From assembly GCF_023073715.1 (NCBI RefSeq), contig NZ_JADPKA010000114.1, forward strand, positions 1 through 41,216: a DNA stretch of 41,216 nt, given 5' to 3'. Shown here piece after piece: positions 17,192 to 25,816 of the stretch (position 1 is the stretch's first letter; each line of letters opens with the position of its first letter). Below the pieces are notes generated by a model. The model saw only the letters and a list, made by a program, of their open reading frames with translations. It had not been told where the DNA came from and did no database searches. This stretch comes from Bradyrhizobium sp. 164. Lineage in GTDB: Bacteria; Pseudomonadota; Alphaproteobacteria; Rhizobiales; Xanthobacteraceae. The position numbers were made by a program, and so were the translations under genes.

Positions 17192-18532
17192 ATGGCTGAC
17201 ATCCCGGCCACTCACTACGTGAAAAGTGACGACGTCCATATTGCCTATCAGGTGATTGGCGACGGTCCGCGCGACCTGCTGTTCGTTCCGGGGTTTGTCT
17301 CCAATGTTGAAGCGCTCTGGCAATCGCCGGCTCGCGCCTCCTTTTTCCACAGGCTTGCAACGTTTTCGCGAGTCATCATGTTCGATAAGCGCGGCACCGG
17401 AATGTCCGATCGCGGCTCCCAGATATTCACGCTTGAACAGCGGATGCACGACGTGCAGGCGGTGCTGGATCAGGTTGGTTCTCAGCGGGCCACCTTGTTT
17501 GGCGTGTCCGAGGGGGGTCCAATGTCGTTGCTCTACGCGGCGACCTATCCTGAGCGCACGTCGGCTCTTGTGCTTTGTGGCACTTATGCGCGGCGCTCCT
17601 GGGCGCCTGACTACACATTCGCATGGACCGATGCTCAGTGGAGCGCTTTTCTCGACGACATTGACCACCACTGGGGCACGACGGATGCAATGAGCTTGCT
17701 GATGTGGGCGCCCAGCCTTGTCGGCGATAAACACGCACTCGAGCAAGTGGCCGCTTACTTCAGGGCTTCAGCAAGCCCAGGCGCAGCTTCTGCGATCATG
17801 CGCATGAACCGCGAAATCGATGTCAGAGATATTCTGCCTATCACCCGCGTACCGACCTTAATTTTGCATCGCACTGATGAGCGAGTCATTGACGTGAGGC
17901 ATGCGCGCTACATGGCGCAACAGATTCCTTGCGCCAGACTCATTGAGCTCAGCGGTCAGGACCATATGGTCTGGCTTGGCAATCAGGACGCAATTCTTGA
18001 TGAGGTCGAAGAGTTCGTCACTGGGCATCGGCAAGTAGCGGCGCCCGATAGGGTGCTGGCGACTGTGCTGTTTGTCGACATTGCGGGATCGACAGAACGC
18101 GCCGCCGCACTCGGCGACGGCGCCTGGCGCGTGCTGCTGGATGCGTTCTATGCCAAAGCTAGGGGCGTGCTCGGCCAGTATCGAGGGCGCGAAATCAACA
18201 CCGCCGGTGACGGTTTCCTTGCCACGTTCGACGGGCCTGCGCGTGCCGTGCGTTGCGCCAGCGCAATCGGCGATGCGGTGCGCCCGCTCGATCTGAATAT
18301 CCGTTGCGGTTTGCATACCGGCGAGTGCGAATTCGTCTCTCACGATATCGTCGGAATTGCCGTACACATTGGCGCGCGTGTAGCCGCACTAGCTGCCCCG
18401 GGTGAAGTTCTGGTCTCGCAAACGGTCCGCGACCTTGTAGCAGGCTCCGGATTGACGTTTGAAGAGCGCGGCCGTCACGTTCTCAAAGGCGTGCCCGACG
18501 AATGGCGTCTGTTCCGCGCGGTGACAGCCTAG
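17192..18532 (+). CDS. Alpha/beta-hydrolase - class III adenylate/guanylate cyclase fusion, 446 residues
   Basis: The N-terminal domain (about residues 10-272) is an alpha/beta hydrolase with the nucleophile elbow GVSEGG (S106) and a late histidine in SGQDHMVW. The C-terminal domain (about 288-446) is a class III nucleotide cyclase. It has the first metal aspartate in LFVDIAGST (D296), the second in NTAGDGFLATF (D340), then CGLHTGE and VGIAVHIGARVAALA. It would make cyclic AMP or GMP from the nucleoside triphosphate, perhaps controlled by binding or hydrolysis of a small ligand in the hydrolase domain. This architecture is widespread in bradyrhizobia. No membrane segment is present. The gene stands alone. 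Confidence 0.9.
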   Translation: MADIPATHYVKSDDVHIAYQVIGDGPRDLLFVPGFVSNVEALWQSPARASFFHRLATFSRVIMFDKRGTGMSDRGSQIFTLEQRMHDVQAVLDQVGSQRATLFGVSEGGPMSLLYAATYPERTSALVLCGTYARRSWAPDYTFAWTDAQWSAFLDDIDHHWGTTDAMSLLMWAPSLVGDKHALEQVAAYFRASASPGAASAIMRMNREIDVRDILPITRVPTLILHRTDERVIDVRHARYMAQQIPCARLIELSGQDHMVWLGNQDAILDEVEEFVTGHRQVAAPDRVLATVLFVDIAGSTERAAALGDGAWRVLLDAFYAKARGVLGQYRGREINTAGDGFLATFDGPARAVRCASAIGDAVRPLDLNIRCGLHTGECEFVSHDIVGIAVHIGARVAALAAPGEVLVSQTVRDLVAGSGLTFEERGRHVLKGVPDEWRLFRAVTA

Positions 18533-18763
18533 CACGCTTTCACCGCGATGCGGTCAGAGCACCGAACGACTGCTATTTGGCCCTTTTGCGAAGTGTCTGC
18601 CGAGACTGATACGTCCGATTGTCGCGATCGACCGGATCTGCACGTCAACAACCAAGATGGCGCTTGTAAGCCAAGGCGGACTCCCACCTTTCCAAGCGAA
18701 CGGCCACCGCATCCGCTACGTCGTAAGCGGCGGCGAACTAATCAACTAATCAGGTTACCATTA

Positions 18764-19420
18764 CTATTCTGAGGAGATCACGGTCTTCCCGCCGATCGTG
18801 GTTGCCGCCGGTTTGATCCTGATCGCGTTCAGGAACGTTGCGGCCGCAATCATGACCAAAATGCCTCCGAGACTCAGCGTGATCTGCATGGCAAGCCTAT
18901 CCGAGATATCAATCAGTACTATGTGGCCGGCAAGCGCCAGCAGGACGCCAAGGCAATAGATTGCGAGGGAGTTCTCGCCACAGCGGATCGCCCCACGCAT
19001 CACCGGAGTCGTAAGCCAACGCCAATCGCGAGGCACGACCCACGCAACCAGAATCGCGAGAGCAACAAAATGCAGCAGCCGGAAGGGCGCGAGATTCGAT
19101 TTGTCCAGCGGGTAAACCAGCTCCGCAAGCATTTGTAGGACCAGGGGTCTAATGCTCCAACCCAATGCGATCGTCAGGCCGAAACCCAGATAGAGAATGG
19201 CAATTGCAAGCGCCGTGCGCGAGATCACCCAGGGCCAGAACGTCTTGCCTTCGATGACACACCAGGCACCAAGAACAACGAGCAGCTGCCAAGCCAGCGG
19301 ATTGAAGAACCAGACGTCATTCGGCCATGCCGGGACGGACCAACCGAAGATGTGCACCAGCGCATAAATTGTGGACCGAAGGAGCGATTGCCATGAGAGA
19401 TCTCGCTGCGATTGCGATTG
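18764..19420 (-). pseudogene. opgC: OpgC-type acyltransferase, C-terminal half only
   Basis: The minus-strand frame encodes the membrane-rich C-terminal half of OpgC, the inner-membrane protein that succinylates osmoregulated periplasmic glucans. Recognisable segments are STIYALVHIFGW, NDVWFFNPLAWQLLVVLGAWC, and LLHFVALAILVAWVVP, then GENSLAIYCLGVLLALAGH. About five or six membrane spans remain. The frame is closed upstream by a stop at 19421-19423, and the N-terminal 170 or so residues of a normal (about 370-residue) OpgC are missing. No opgC-like sequence continues beyond that point. A GTG at 19357 could start a 197-residue product, but a functional enzyme is unlikely. Confidence 0.75.
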
Positions 19421-19423
19421 TTA

Positions 19424-20345
19424 CCCGACCGAGCCGCCTGCTAGCTTCCGGACCAATCGACAATTATCCGGGTGAGACCCTCCCTCACTGGTAGTTCGCG
19501 CCCTCGGGGCGCACGGTCATTCGCGTCGCTCGTCTCAATGGGGCCAGACGTCCGGTTCTCGCTGCCGCTGCAGGTTCACGACTCTTCGACCAACTTCCGC
19601 AGCCACTGCAGCGCCAACCGGCTCGGCTCGACAACCGCAAAACGCGCCAGCGCATCGTCTCGCGAGCTGCGGACAGTTCGGTCGAACTGATCGCTACCAA
19701 CTCAACGCCAGGGCTACGGCAGCGCATTCTCAGAACAGCTTAATACTTCGACACGCCCAGTTGGCGATCTCTTGCAAGAGGGACCAATGTTTAAGGGCTT
19801 CACGGTGGCAGTTGTGGCGCTGATTCGTACAGCGCGCTGGATCGATGCCTGACCAACGGTCGGTACACCGACGCGGCCATGGCCATGCTGCGGCAAATCA
19901 GGCACGCGTTTGGGTTTTGAGATACATCTCGGGGACAATTACGGAGGGGCGTTGTGCTAGACGAACGCGGGGAGCGTGAGCGCGATGTAACCTTTTGGGT
20001 TCCCAAACATAGCTTGGGAGGTATGAACCCTGGCGGTATGGGAGATGTCAGGAGCAATTGGGCTGATCGTAGAGGGTTAGGTTTCCCTCAAGGACGAGAA
20101 GGCTCTCGGAGCTTCGGATACAGCGCCAGAAACTTCTCGCAGACCTCACCGCGTGTACCGGGATCGAGTGCACGAGCACTATCCAGCAGATCGAGAAAGA
20201 CATCGTCGTGATCAAGGCTCGGCTCGGGCTTTTGGATCGTGCAACGACGGGATAACCCACCAGTTGTTCGCGTTGAACCTGCCGTCCGATCTTCTTTGTT
20301 CCCCACCCATCACGGTCTTGAGGCCCTATCGGTGAAATGCCATGA
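19424..20345. other. Non-coding or unrecognisable stretch
   Basis: About 920 bases between two truncated genes. Short frames exist on both strands (for example 20306-20088, minus), but I could not link them to a family or to a ribosome-binding site. It is probably the scar of several deletions. Confidence 0.4.
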
Positions 20346-20492
20346 ACAGAAGGCGATGTCGTTCTCAATATCCTGGCCCGTCAACGTGAACCTGCCCCGC
20401 CGGCCAACATCATGACGCCGGCCGCACTGACGCTCCGTCATGCCCCGATCGCCGATTGTGCCCGTTACGACAACCTCCGGAGGACCATCTGA
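20346..20492 (+). pseudogene. istA: IstA (IS21 transposase) C-terminal fragment
   Basis: The last 48 codons of an IS21-type IstA: DVVLNILARQREPAPPANI followed by MTPAALTLRHAPIADC, then ARYDNLRRTI and a stop. The stop overlaps the start of IstB (TGATG), the normal IS21 gene junction. The frame is closed upstream by a TGA at 20343, and the catalytic domain is absent. Confidence 0.75.
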
Positions 20493-21353
20493 TGGAACGA
20501 ACCCAAATCTTCGACCTCATGGGCGAACTCAAGCTCTACGGCATGAAGGCTGCCTTCGACGAGATCATGGCAACTGCCGTTAAGCGCCAGCACGAGCCTC
20601 AGCGCATTGTCGGCGACCTGCTCAACGCCGAGATCAACGAGAAGCAAGCCAGGTCGATCAAATACCAGCTCACCATTGCCAAGCTGCCGCTCGCCAAGGA
20701 CATCGCCGACTTCCAGTTCGACGGCACGCCGATCAATCAGACTCTCGTCAATGATCTCGCTGGCGGCGGCTTCATCGCCCAACAACGCAACGTCGTGCTG
20801 GTCGGCGGCACCGGTAACAGGCAAAACACACCCGGCCATTGCCATCGCCAGAAGTTGCATCCGCGATGGCGCTAGAGGACGCTTCTACAACGTCGTCGAC
20901 CTCGTCAACCGGCTCGAGACCGAAATCCGCAACGGTCGGCAGGGACGGCTCGCCGAGCATCTGACCCGCATGGACTTCATCGTTCTCGACGAGCTGGGCT
21001 ATCTGCCGTTTGCGCAATCCGGCGGTCAGCTCCTGTTCCATCTCATCAGCCGGCTCTACGAGCGCACCTCCATCATTGTCACCACCAATCTCGCGTTCGG
21101 CGAATGGCCGAGCGTGTTCGGCGATGCCAAAATGACCACCGCGCTACTCGACCGATTGACCCATCACTGCGACATCGTCAAGACCGGCAACGACAGCTGG
21201 CGATTCAAAAGCCGCGACGATGTTCAAACAACCCGCGCTCGCGCCGTCTCCGCAACCCCGACCAGCTCCGACGACCCGAGCGCTACCAGCAGAGCACGCC
21301 GATCAAAGGGGTCCCTTTTGTCACGACGGCTGGCAGCGGAGCCGAGAGGATAG
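20492..21353 (+). pseudogene. istB: IstB (IS21 helper ATPase), frameshifted
   Basis: IstB is the AAA+ helper that loads the IS21 transposase onto target DNA. The first part (MERTQIFDLMGELKLYGMKA through NVVLVGG) is in one frame. The Walker A and everything after (TGKTHPAIAIARSC, FIVLDELGYLPF with Walker B, SIIVTTNLAFGEW) are in another. The break lies in GGTAACAGG at about 20813-20821, where removal of one A restores GTGTGKTH. The remainder is full length and well conserved, so the lesion is either recent or a sequencing error. IstA is nearly all missing, so this copy cannot transpose by itself. Confidence 0.88.
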
Positions 21354-21419
21354 CGCAACGGGGCGTCCTGTCTTGAGATGAGGGGTTCGCAACCTTCACC
21401 TCAAAACAGGAGCATCCCC

Positions 21420-22295
21420 ATGACCGACGAGGCAGTAAGCCCGTTGCGCCGGCGCATGATCGAAGACATGACGATCCGCAAGCTCGCGCCGAAGACCCAA
21501 CATGACTATGTGCAAAGGGTCAAGAACTTCGCTGCGTTTCTCGGGCGATCCCCGGATACGGCGAGCTTCGAGGACGTGCGCCGCTACCAGCTGCATCTGG
21601 CGGCGAGCGGCGTCGGTGTGCCGACCATCAATCAGACGGTATCGACGCTGCGGTTCTTCTTCCGGGTCACGCTCAAGCGCCACGAGATCGTCGAGCACAC
21701 CCATGTCATTCACGAGCCGCGCAAGCTGCCGGTGGCGCTCAGCCCCGAGGAAGTGGCGCGGCTGCTCGATGCCGCGCCGGGGCTGAAGTACAAGGCCGCG
21801 CTGAGCGTGGCCTATGGCGCCGGGCTGCGCGCGACCGAAGTGGTTTCGCTCAAGGTCCCCGACATCGACAGCAAGCGGATGATCATCCGCGTCGAGCAGG
21901 GCAAGGGCGGCAAGGACCGCAACGTTATGCTTTCGCCTGTTCTACTCGACCTGCTGCGGGCCTGGTGGAAGGCGGCGCGTCCACAGGGCTGGCTGTTCCC
22001 GGGCCGCGATCCGGCCCAGCCGATGACCACGCGCCAGCTCAATCGCGCCTGTCACGCCGCTGCGCAGATGGCGGAGATCAACAAGCGCGTCTCGCTGCAC
22101 ACCCTGCGGCATAGCTTCGCCACCCACCTGCTCGAGCAGAACATCGATGTCCGCGTCATCCAGGTGCTGCTCGGTCACGCCAAGCTCGACACCACGGCGC
22201 TCTATACCCGCGTCGCTACCAAGACGATCAGCGAGGTCATGAGCCCGCTGGAGCACATCGCGCTCAAGCTCAAGGAGATCCGGCCGCCCGGCTGA
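21420..22295 (+). CDS. Tyrosine recombinase/integrase of IS91-type element, 291 residues
   Basis: The start at 21420 is chosen because AGGAG lies six bases upstream; the in-frame start at 21378 has none. The N-terminal SAM-like DNA-binding domain (about residues 10-95: TIRKLAPKTQHDYVQRVKNF) precedes the catalytic domain. The tetrad is visible as GLRATEV (R), LHTLRHSFATH (H-x2-R), LLGHAKLDTT (H), and ALYTRVA (tyrosine nucleophile). It would cut and rejoin DNA through a 3'-phosphotyrosine. It ends 10 bases before the transposase gene, and the two are probably translated from one message. Its role in IS91 movement is not established to my knowledge. Confidence 0.92.
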   Translation: MTDEAVSPLRRRMIEDMTIRKLAPKTQHDYVQRVKNFAAFLGRSPDTASFEDVRRYQLHLAASGVGVPTINQTVSTLRFFFRVTLKRHEIVEHTHVIHEPRKLPVALSPEEVARLLDAAPGLKYKAALSVAYGAGLRATEVVSLKVPDIDSKRMIIRVEQGKGGKDRNVMLSPVLLDLLRAWWKAARPQGWLFPGRDPAQPMTTRQLNRACHAAAQMAEINKRVSLHTLRHSFATHLLEQNIDVRVIQVLLGHAKLDTTALYTRVATKTISEVMSPLEHIALKLKEIRPPG

Positions 22296-22305
22296 CGCGG
22301 CGCGC

Positions 22306-23502
22306 GTGTCGCGCCCGGCCTTGGAGGTTGCGGATGTCTTCCGCAGCCATGGTCCGGCATGGCGTCGAGCCCATGCCGGCCATGTCAGCCTCGACCAGCT
22401 CAAGGTGATGTCGGCGATTGAGTGTTGCCGCACGGCAGCGCTCGGCGGCCATGTCGCGCGTTGCGCGGACTGCGCCTACACGACGATCGCCTACAACTCC
22501 TGCCGCAATCGGCATTGCCCAAAGTGCCAGGGCGCCGCGGCGAAGGACTGGCTTGCCGACCGCGAAGCCGACCTGTTGCCGGTGCCGTACTATCACGTGG
22601 TGTTCACGCTGCCTGCGGTCATTGCCAACATCGCCTACCAGAACAAGGCCGTGGTCTACGATCTCCTGTTCAAGGTCTCGGCCGAGACGCTGATCACCAT
22701 CGCCGCCGACCCCAAGCATCTCGGCGCCCGCGTCGGCGTCACCTCCATGCTGCATACCTGGGGCTCGGCGCTCACCCATCATCCCCATGTGCACATGATC
22801 GTGCCGGGCGGCGGCATCTCGCCCGACGGCGAGCGCTGGGTGTCCTGCCGGCCGGGATTCTTTCTCCCCGTGCGCGTGCTCTCCCGCCTGTTCCGCCGGC
22901 TGTTCCTGGAGAAGCTCATGGCGGCGTACGCCGCCGGCCGCCTCAACTTCTTCGGCGATCATGCCCTGCTTGCCGACACGCAGGCCTTCGCGACCCATCT
23001 GGCGCCGCTGCGCAGAAGCGAATGGGTGGTCTATAGCAAGCGCCCGTTCGGCGGACCCGAGGCGGTGCTGGCCTATCTGTCGCGCTACACCCATCGCGTC
23101 GCAATCGCCAACAGCCGCTTGATCGCCGTCGACGAGCAGGGCGTCACCTTCAAGTGGAAGGACTACCGGATCGAGGGCCACAATCGGCACAAGCGCATGA
23201 CGCTCGCGACCGACGAGTTCATCCGCCGCTTCCTCATCCATGTGCTGCCAAAAGGCTTGCACCGCATCCGCCACTACGGCCTGTTCGCCAAAAGCGCGTG
23301 CGCCGCCAACGTCGCACGCGCGCGGGAGCTGCTCGCCGTTGCAAAACCTGAAGCCCAGCCCACCGCGGCCGCCGATCCAAGCAAGCCGACTTGTCCATGC
23401 TGCGGCGGTCACATGATCATCATCGAGGTCTTCGCGCGCGGTGCAACGCCGCGGCATCGGCCGACAGCCCCAACCAGCGTCATCAGGATCGACACCTCAT
23501 GA
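22306..23502 (+). CDS. IS91-family HUH transposase, 398 residues
   Basis: Rolling-circle-type transposase. An N-terminal zinc-binding region has CxxC pairs (CADC, then CRNRHCPKC at residues about 66-74). The HUH metal site is in THHPHVHMIVPGGG (about residues 158-171). The paired tyrosines are in YLSRYTHRVAI (Y-x3-Y, about 257-261). A second CPCCGG zinc motif lies near the C-terminus (about 365). It nicks one strand and moves a single-stranded copy. A GTG at 22306 is the start that fits the family's usual N-terminus (SRPALEVADVF). The frame is intact and of usual length, so the element could still be mobile. Confidence 0.93.
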   Translation: MSRPALEVADVFRSHGPAWRRAHAGHVSLDQLKVMSAIECCRTAALGGHVARCADCAYTTIAYNSCRNRHCPKCQGAAAKDWLADREADLLPVPYYHVVFTLPAVIANIAYQNKAVVYDLLFKVSAETLITIAADPKHLGARVGVTSMLHTWGSALTHHPHVHMIVPGGGISPDGERWVSCRPGFFLPVRVLSRLFRRLFLEKLMAAYAAGRLNFFGDHALLADTQAFATHLAPLRRSEWVVYSKRPFGGPEAVLAYLSRYTHRVAIANSRLIAVDEQGVTFKWKDYRIEGHNRHKRMTLATDEFIRRFLIHVLPKGLHRIRHYGLFAKSACAANVARARELLAVAKPEAQPTAAADPSKPTCPCCGGHMIIIEVFARGATPRHRPTAPTSVIRIDTS

Positions 23503-24250
23503 CCGCGTCACAATCCCGCAGATCTGCCCCTCGCGCTCGCCGGCTCTCGATCGGCCACGGCAGAGCGCACCCAGATATCCTTCACCCGCCGCAAATCGTC
23601 CGACAATCTACCGCGTTCGATACCACCCGCCGCTTATTAGTCAGCCGCTTCACCGTCGTACGACTCGTTGCATCGGCTCGATCCAAATCAGACAGCTCGC
23701 CCGCGGCACTCAAATCACCATAGCGCCTGCCGCACTGCTCTACGTTCCCCAAGCGCGGTTTCCTTGTATGGGACTTTTTGTCAAGGTGTTCGCCAGCGGC
23801 AAATCTTTTGTCCTTCGTCAGTTTCTTTGTTCGATCTCAAAGCCCGTTTCTTCGTCCCGACCCGCGGTTCGCTGGCGCCGTCGCGCGCAGGAGCCGTCAA
23901 GGTTGGCCGCCGCGCCAGCCTTGCGGCATGCTCCGCGGTTGCCAGGCCACACCTTGACGGCTTCGAGCACGACGGCATGCTTGGTGCGATCGGGGTAACG
24001 ATCAGAGGGGAGCCCGCTTGCGGGCGCGATCAATCGCGCCACAACCTTGTATCCGGTGGGTCCAAGGACCCGAACCATGATGCAGTCATGCGCATCGGCA
24101 GCGAAGCTCCGAAGCGGCGGACCCATTCTCCCTTTCGGCATTGAAAGCCAAGGAAACACGTCGGGACTCCGCCACCTCGAACCGTCATCGGCGACCTTGT
24201 CACAGCGGGACCGGGGCCGAAACTATTGGGTGTCCTTCAATGACCTCCGT
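23503..24250. other. Non-coding IS91 tail and downstream region of IS110
   Basis: About 750 bases holding the IS91 3' end and the sequence downstream of the minus-strand IS110 transposase. No gene is supported. It contains the hairpin at 23893-23961. Confidence 0.5.
23893..23961. repeat. Hairpin downstream of IS110 transposase, shared with 35408-35457
   Basis: GCCGTCAAGGTTGGCC (23893-23908) is complementary to GGCCACACCTTGACGGC (23945-23961) apart from one extra base. A GC-rich loop of about 36 bases separates the arms. It is followed on the plus strand by GAGCACGACGGCATGCTTGG. The same arrangement, with nearly the same flanking word, occurs downstream of the second IS110 transposase. Confidence 0.6.
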
Positions 24251-25411
24251 TCATGATGCCGGCCGCAGAATGATGCCGTCCGGGACCACGCCCTCCCGCA
24301 CGAGATGCCACAGGGCGATCAGTAGCTTGCGCGCCAAGGCCACGATCATGGTCTTGCGAGTGCCACGGGCGCTCTCGGTGCGGGCTCGAAACCACTGCGC
24401 CAAGGTGCTATCCTTCTGGAACATGAGAAATCGCCACGCCAATTGGATCATGCCTCGTCGGACCCGAGCGTTGCCGGAACGGGTCAGCCCTTTCTCGCGG
24501 CGTTTTCTGCCGCTCTCGTCGGGCGAGCCCGTGAGGCCGGCATAACGCGCTACGGCCCGTCGGTCGCGCATGCTTCGCGATAGTACTTCCTGCACCAGCA
24601 TGTCGGCGGTCTCGACACCAACCCCGATCACCCGCGCCAACAGGCGCACCATCGCGTGTGGTCCATCACTGGGCGCTTGCTTGAGACGCTCCAGGCGAGC
24701 GTGCTCGATCTGCCTTATCTGATCACTGACGAGCCGCCGGCGCGCCATGTCGCGACGCAGCTCAGCCCGCGTGTTGGGCGGGATCGGTTCGCCCTCGGGG
24801 GTGCGCAAGCCATCAAGGCGTTCGGCGGCCTTCTTCAGCTTGGGATTGAAGCCGCGGATGCCGAGCCGGATCAACGTTGCTTTCATTCGGTTGACGATCC
24901 GACTTTGCTCGCCGACGAGGCTCTCGTGCTCGCGGTTGGGCCGCTTGGCATCTTCGTCCTGGGTTGTCGGAATCGCCACCATCTTGCAGTGATCACGCTC
25001 GCCGCGCAGCCAACCGAGAAAAGAGCGTTTGAGCAGCTCGGTGTCGAGCCGATCGGTCTTGGCGCGCCGGTGCTCGCGCGATACCGCCACACTCGATGCG
25101 TGAATGACGTGGGCCTCAATGTCGCGCGCCCTGAGCCAGCGCGCCAGCCAGAAGCCGTCACGGCCGGCCTCGAAGGCGACAGCAATGCGTTTGATCCGAT
25201 GTCCTGCCTGCGCCGCTTCCTCTCGCCATCGATGCAGCAACTTCAGCAAAGCGTTCTCGTCGACCGCGAGCTTCTTTAACGGCTGGCGTTCGACGCCAGG
25301 CACTATGCCGGCGACGAGCCAACTCAACAGGCTCAGTTCGATAACGGCGATCAGTGTGCCGTCCGGATCGAGGGGGTTCGAGGATCGGCTCAGGTCGTTC
25401 AACTTCTGCAT
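24251..25411 (-). CDS. IS110-family transposase, 386 residues
   Basis: DEDD transposase. The N-terminal RuvC-like domain shows LIAVIELSLLSWLVAG, where the first acidic position is glutamate rather than the usual aspartate, then AVAFEAGRDGFWLARWL (E) and RAKTDRLDTELLKR (D and D). The C-terminal transposase_20 region has RVIGVGVETADMLVQEV and YAGLTGSPDESG, with GNARVRRGMIQLAWR. The ATG at 25411 is preferred over the one at 25423 because GGAG lies six bases upstream of it. Full length and intact. The Glu at the first position seems typical of this subgroup, as I recall it, not a lesion. Confidence 0.9.
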   Translation of the reverse strand: MQKLNDLSRSSNPLDPDGTLIAVIELSLLSWLVAGIVPGVERQPLKKLAVDENALLKLLHRWREEAAQAGHRIKRIAVAFEAGRDGFWLARWLRARDIEAHVIHASSVAVSREHRRAKTDRLDTELLKRSFLGWLRGERDHCKMVAIPTTQDEDAKRPNREHESLVGEQSRIVNRMKATLIRLGIRGFNPKLKKAAERLDGLRTPEGEPIPPNTRAELRRDMARRRLVSDQIRQIEHARLERLKQAPSDGPHAMVRLLARVIGVGVETADMLVQEVLSRSMRDRRAVARYAGLTGSPDESGRKRREKGLTRSGNARVRRGMIQLAWRFLMFQKDSTLAQWFRARTESARGTRKTMIVALARKLLIALWHLVREGVVPDGIILRPAS

Positions 25412-25730
25412 GGGGCGCTCCATCGGTTCACATCAGCAACGATGGATGCAATATCCTCGCCGCCCGCCCCATAGCATCTCCCTTGGAGGCTTTCGGACGC
25501 CGGCCGCCGAACTTGCCGCGCCGTCTCTCAAGCGGCCGGGATCCGAAACCCTTCACAAAGGCGACCCTCAGGAGTTCGCGCGAGCCTGGTCCGTTCATCG
25601 CCTAACAGCAGACGGCACGGTGCTGGCAGCAACGGTCAGCCGCGGGCCAAGAACGGACATTTGTCGGCGCGTGTCCGACACCTGCGACACAGGAGCTCCG
25701 TTGCATTCGAAGATTCCGTAAGCTGCGCAA
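25412..25730. other. Intergenic, no gene seen
   Basis: About 320 bases between the IS110 transposase and the nickel-type operator. It holds the outer end of the IS110 element and the upstream part of the receptor promoter; no gene is supported. Confidence 0.5.
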
Positions 25731-25758
25731 GTATGATATTATTATTGAAACGTCATAC
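25731..25758 (+). promoter_or_regulatory. NikR-type operator, GTATGA-N16-TCATAC
   Basis: GTATGA (25731-25736), exactly 16 bases, TCATAC (25753-25758). This is a perfect match to the NikR operator consensus defined for the E. coli nik promoter. The spacer is AT-rich, as expected for a site overlapping a promoter. The receptor start at 25817 lies 58 bases downstream. NikR represses nickel uptake when nickel is plentiful, so the receptor would be made under nickel limitation. Confidence 0.8.
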
Positions 25759-25816
25759 TCGCGCTGCTAGGTAAGAAAGCGTATGGATTTAGCGCAGCCG
25801 CTTGCGACTGCAGCAG

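Larger units (their letters stand above)
21330..23775 (+). mobile_element. IS91-family element with accessory tyrosine recombinase
   Basis: Two adjacent genes, a phage-type integrase and an HUH transposase, form the known two-gene layout of one IS91 branch. The left limit is set after the end of the IS21 remnant. The right limit is set near GTATGGGAC (23767-23775), where a repetitive non-coding tail ends. IS91 elements lack terminal inverted repeats and target duplications, so both borders are estimates. Confidence 0.6.

Noticed and set aside
22270..23457. Minus-strand frame of 395 codons opposite the IS91 transposase
   Set aside because: Same reason; the plus strand encodes zinc, HUH and tyrosine motifs.
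23818..24159. 113-codon minus-strand frame covering the IS110 hairpin
   Set aside because: It overlaps a structured non-coding element and shows no family resemblance or ribosome-binding site.
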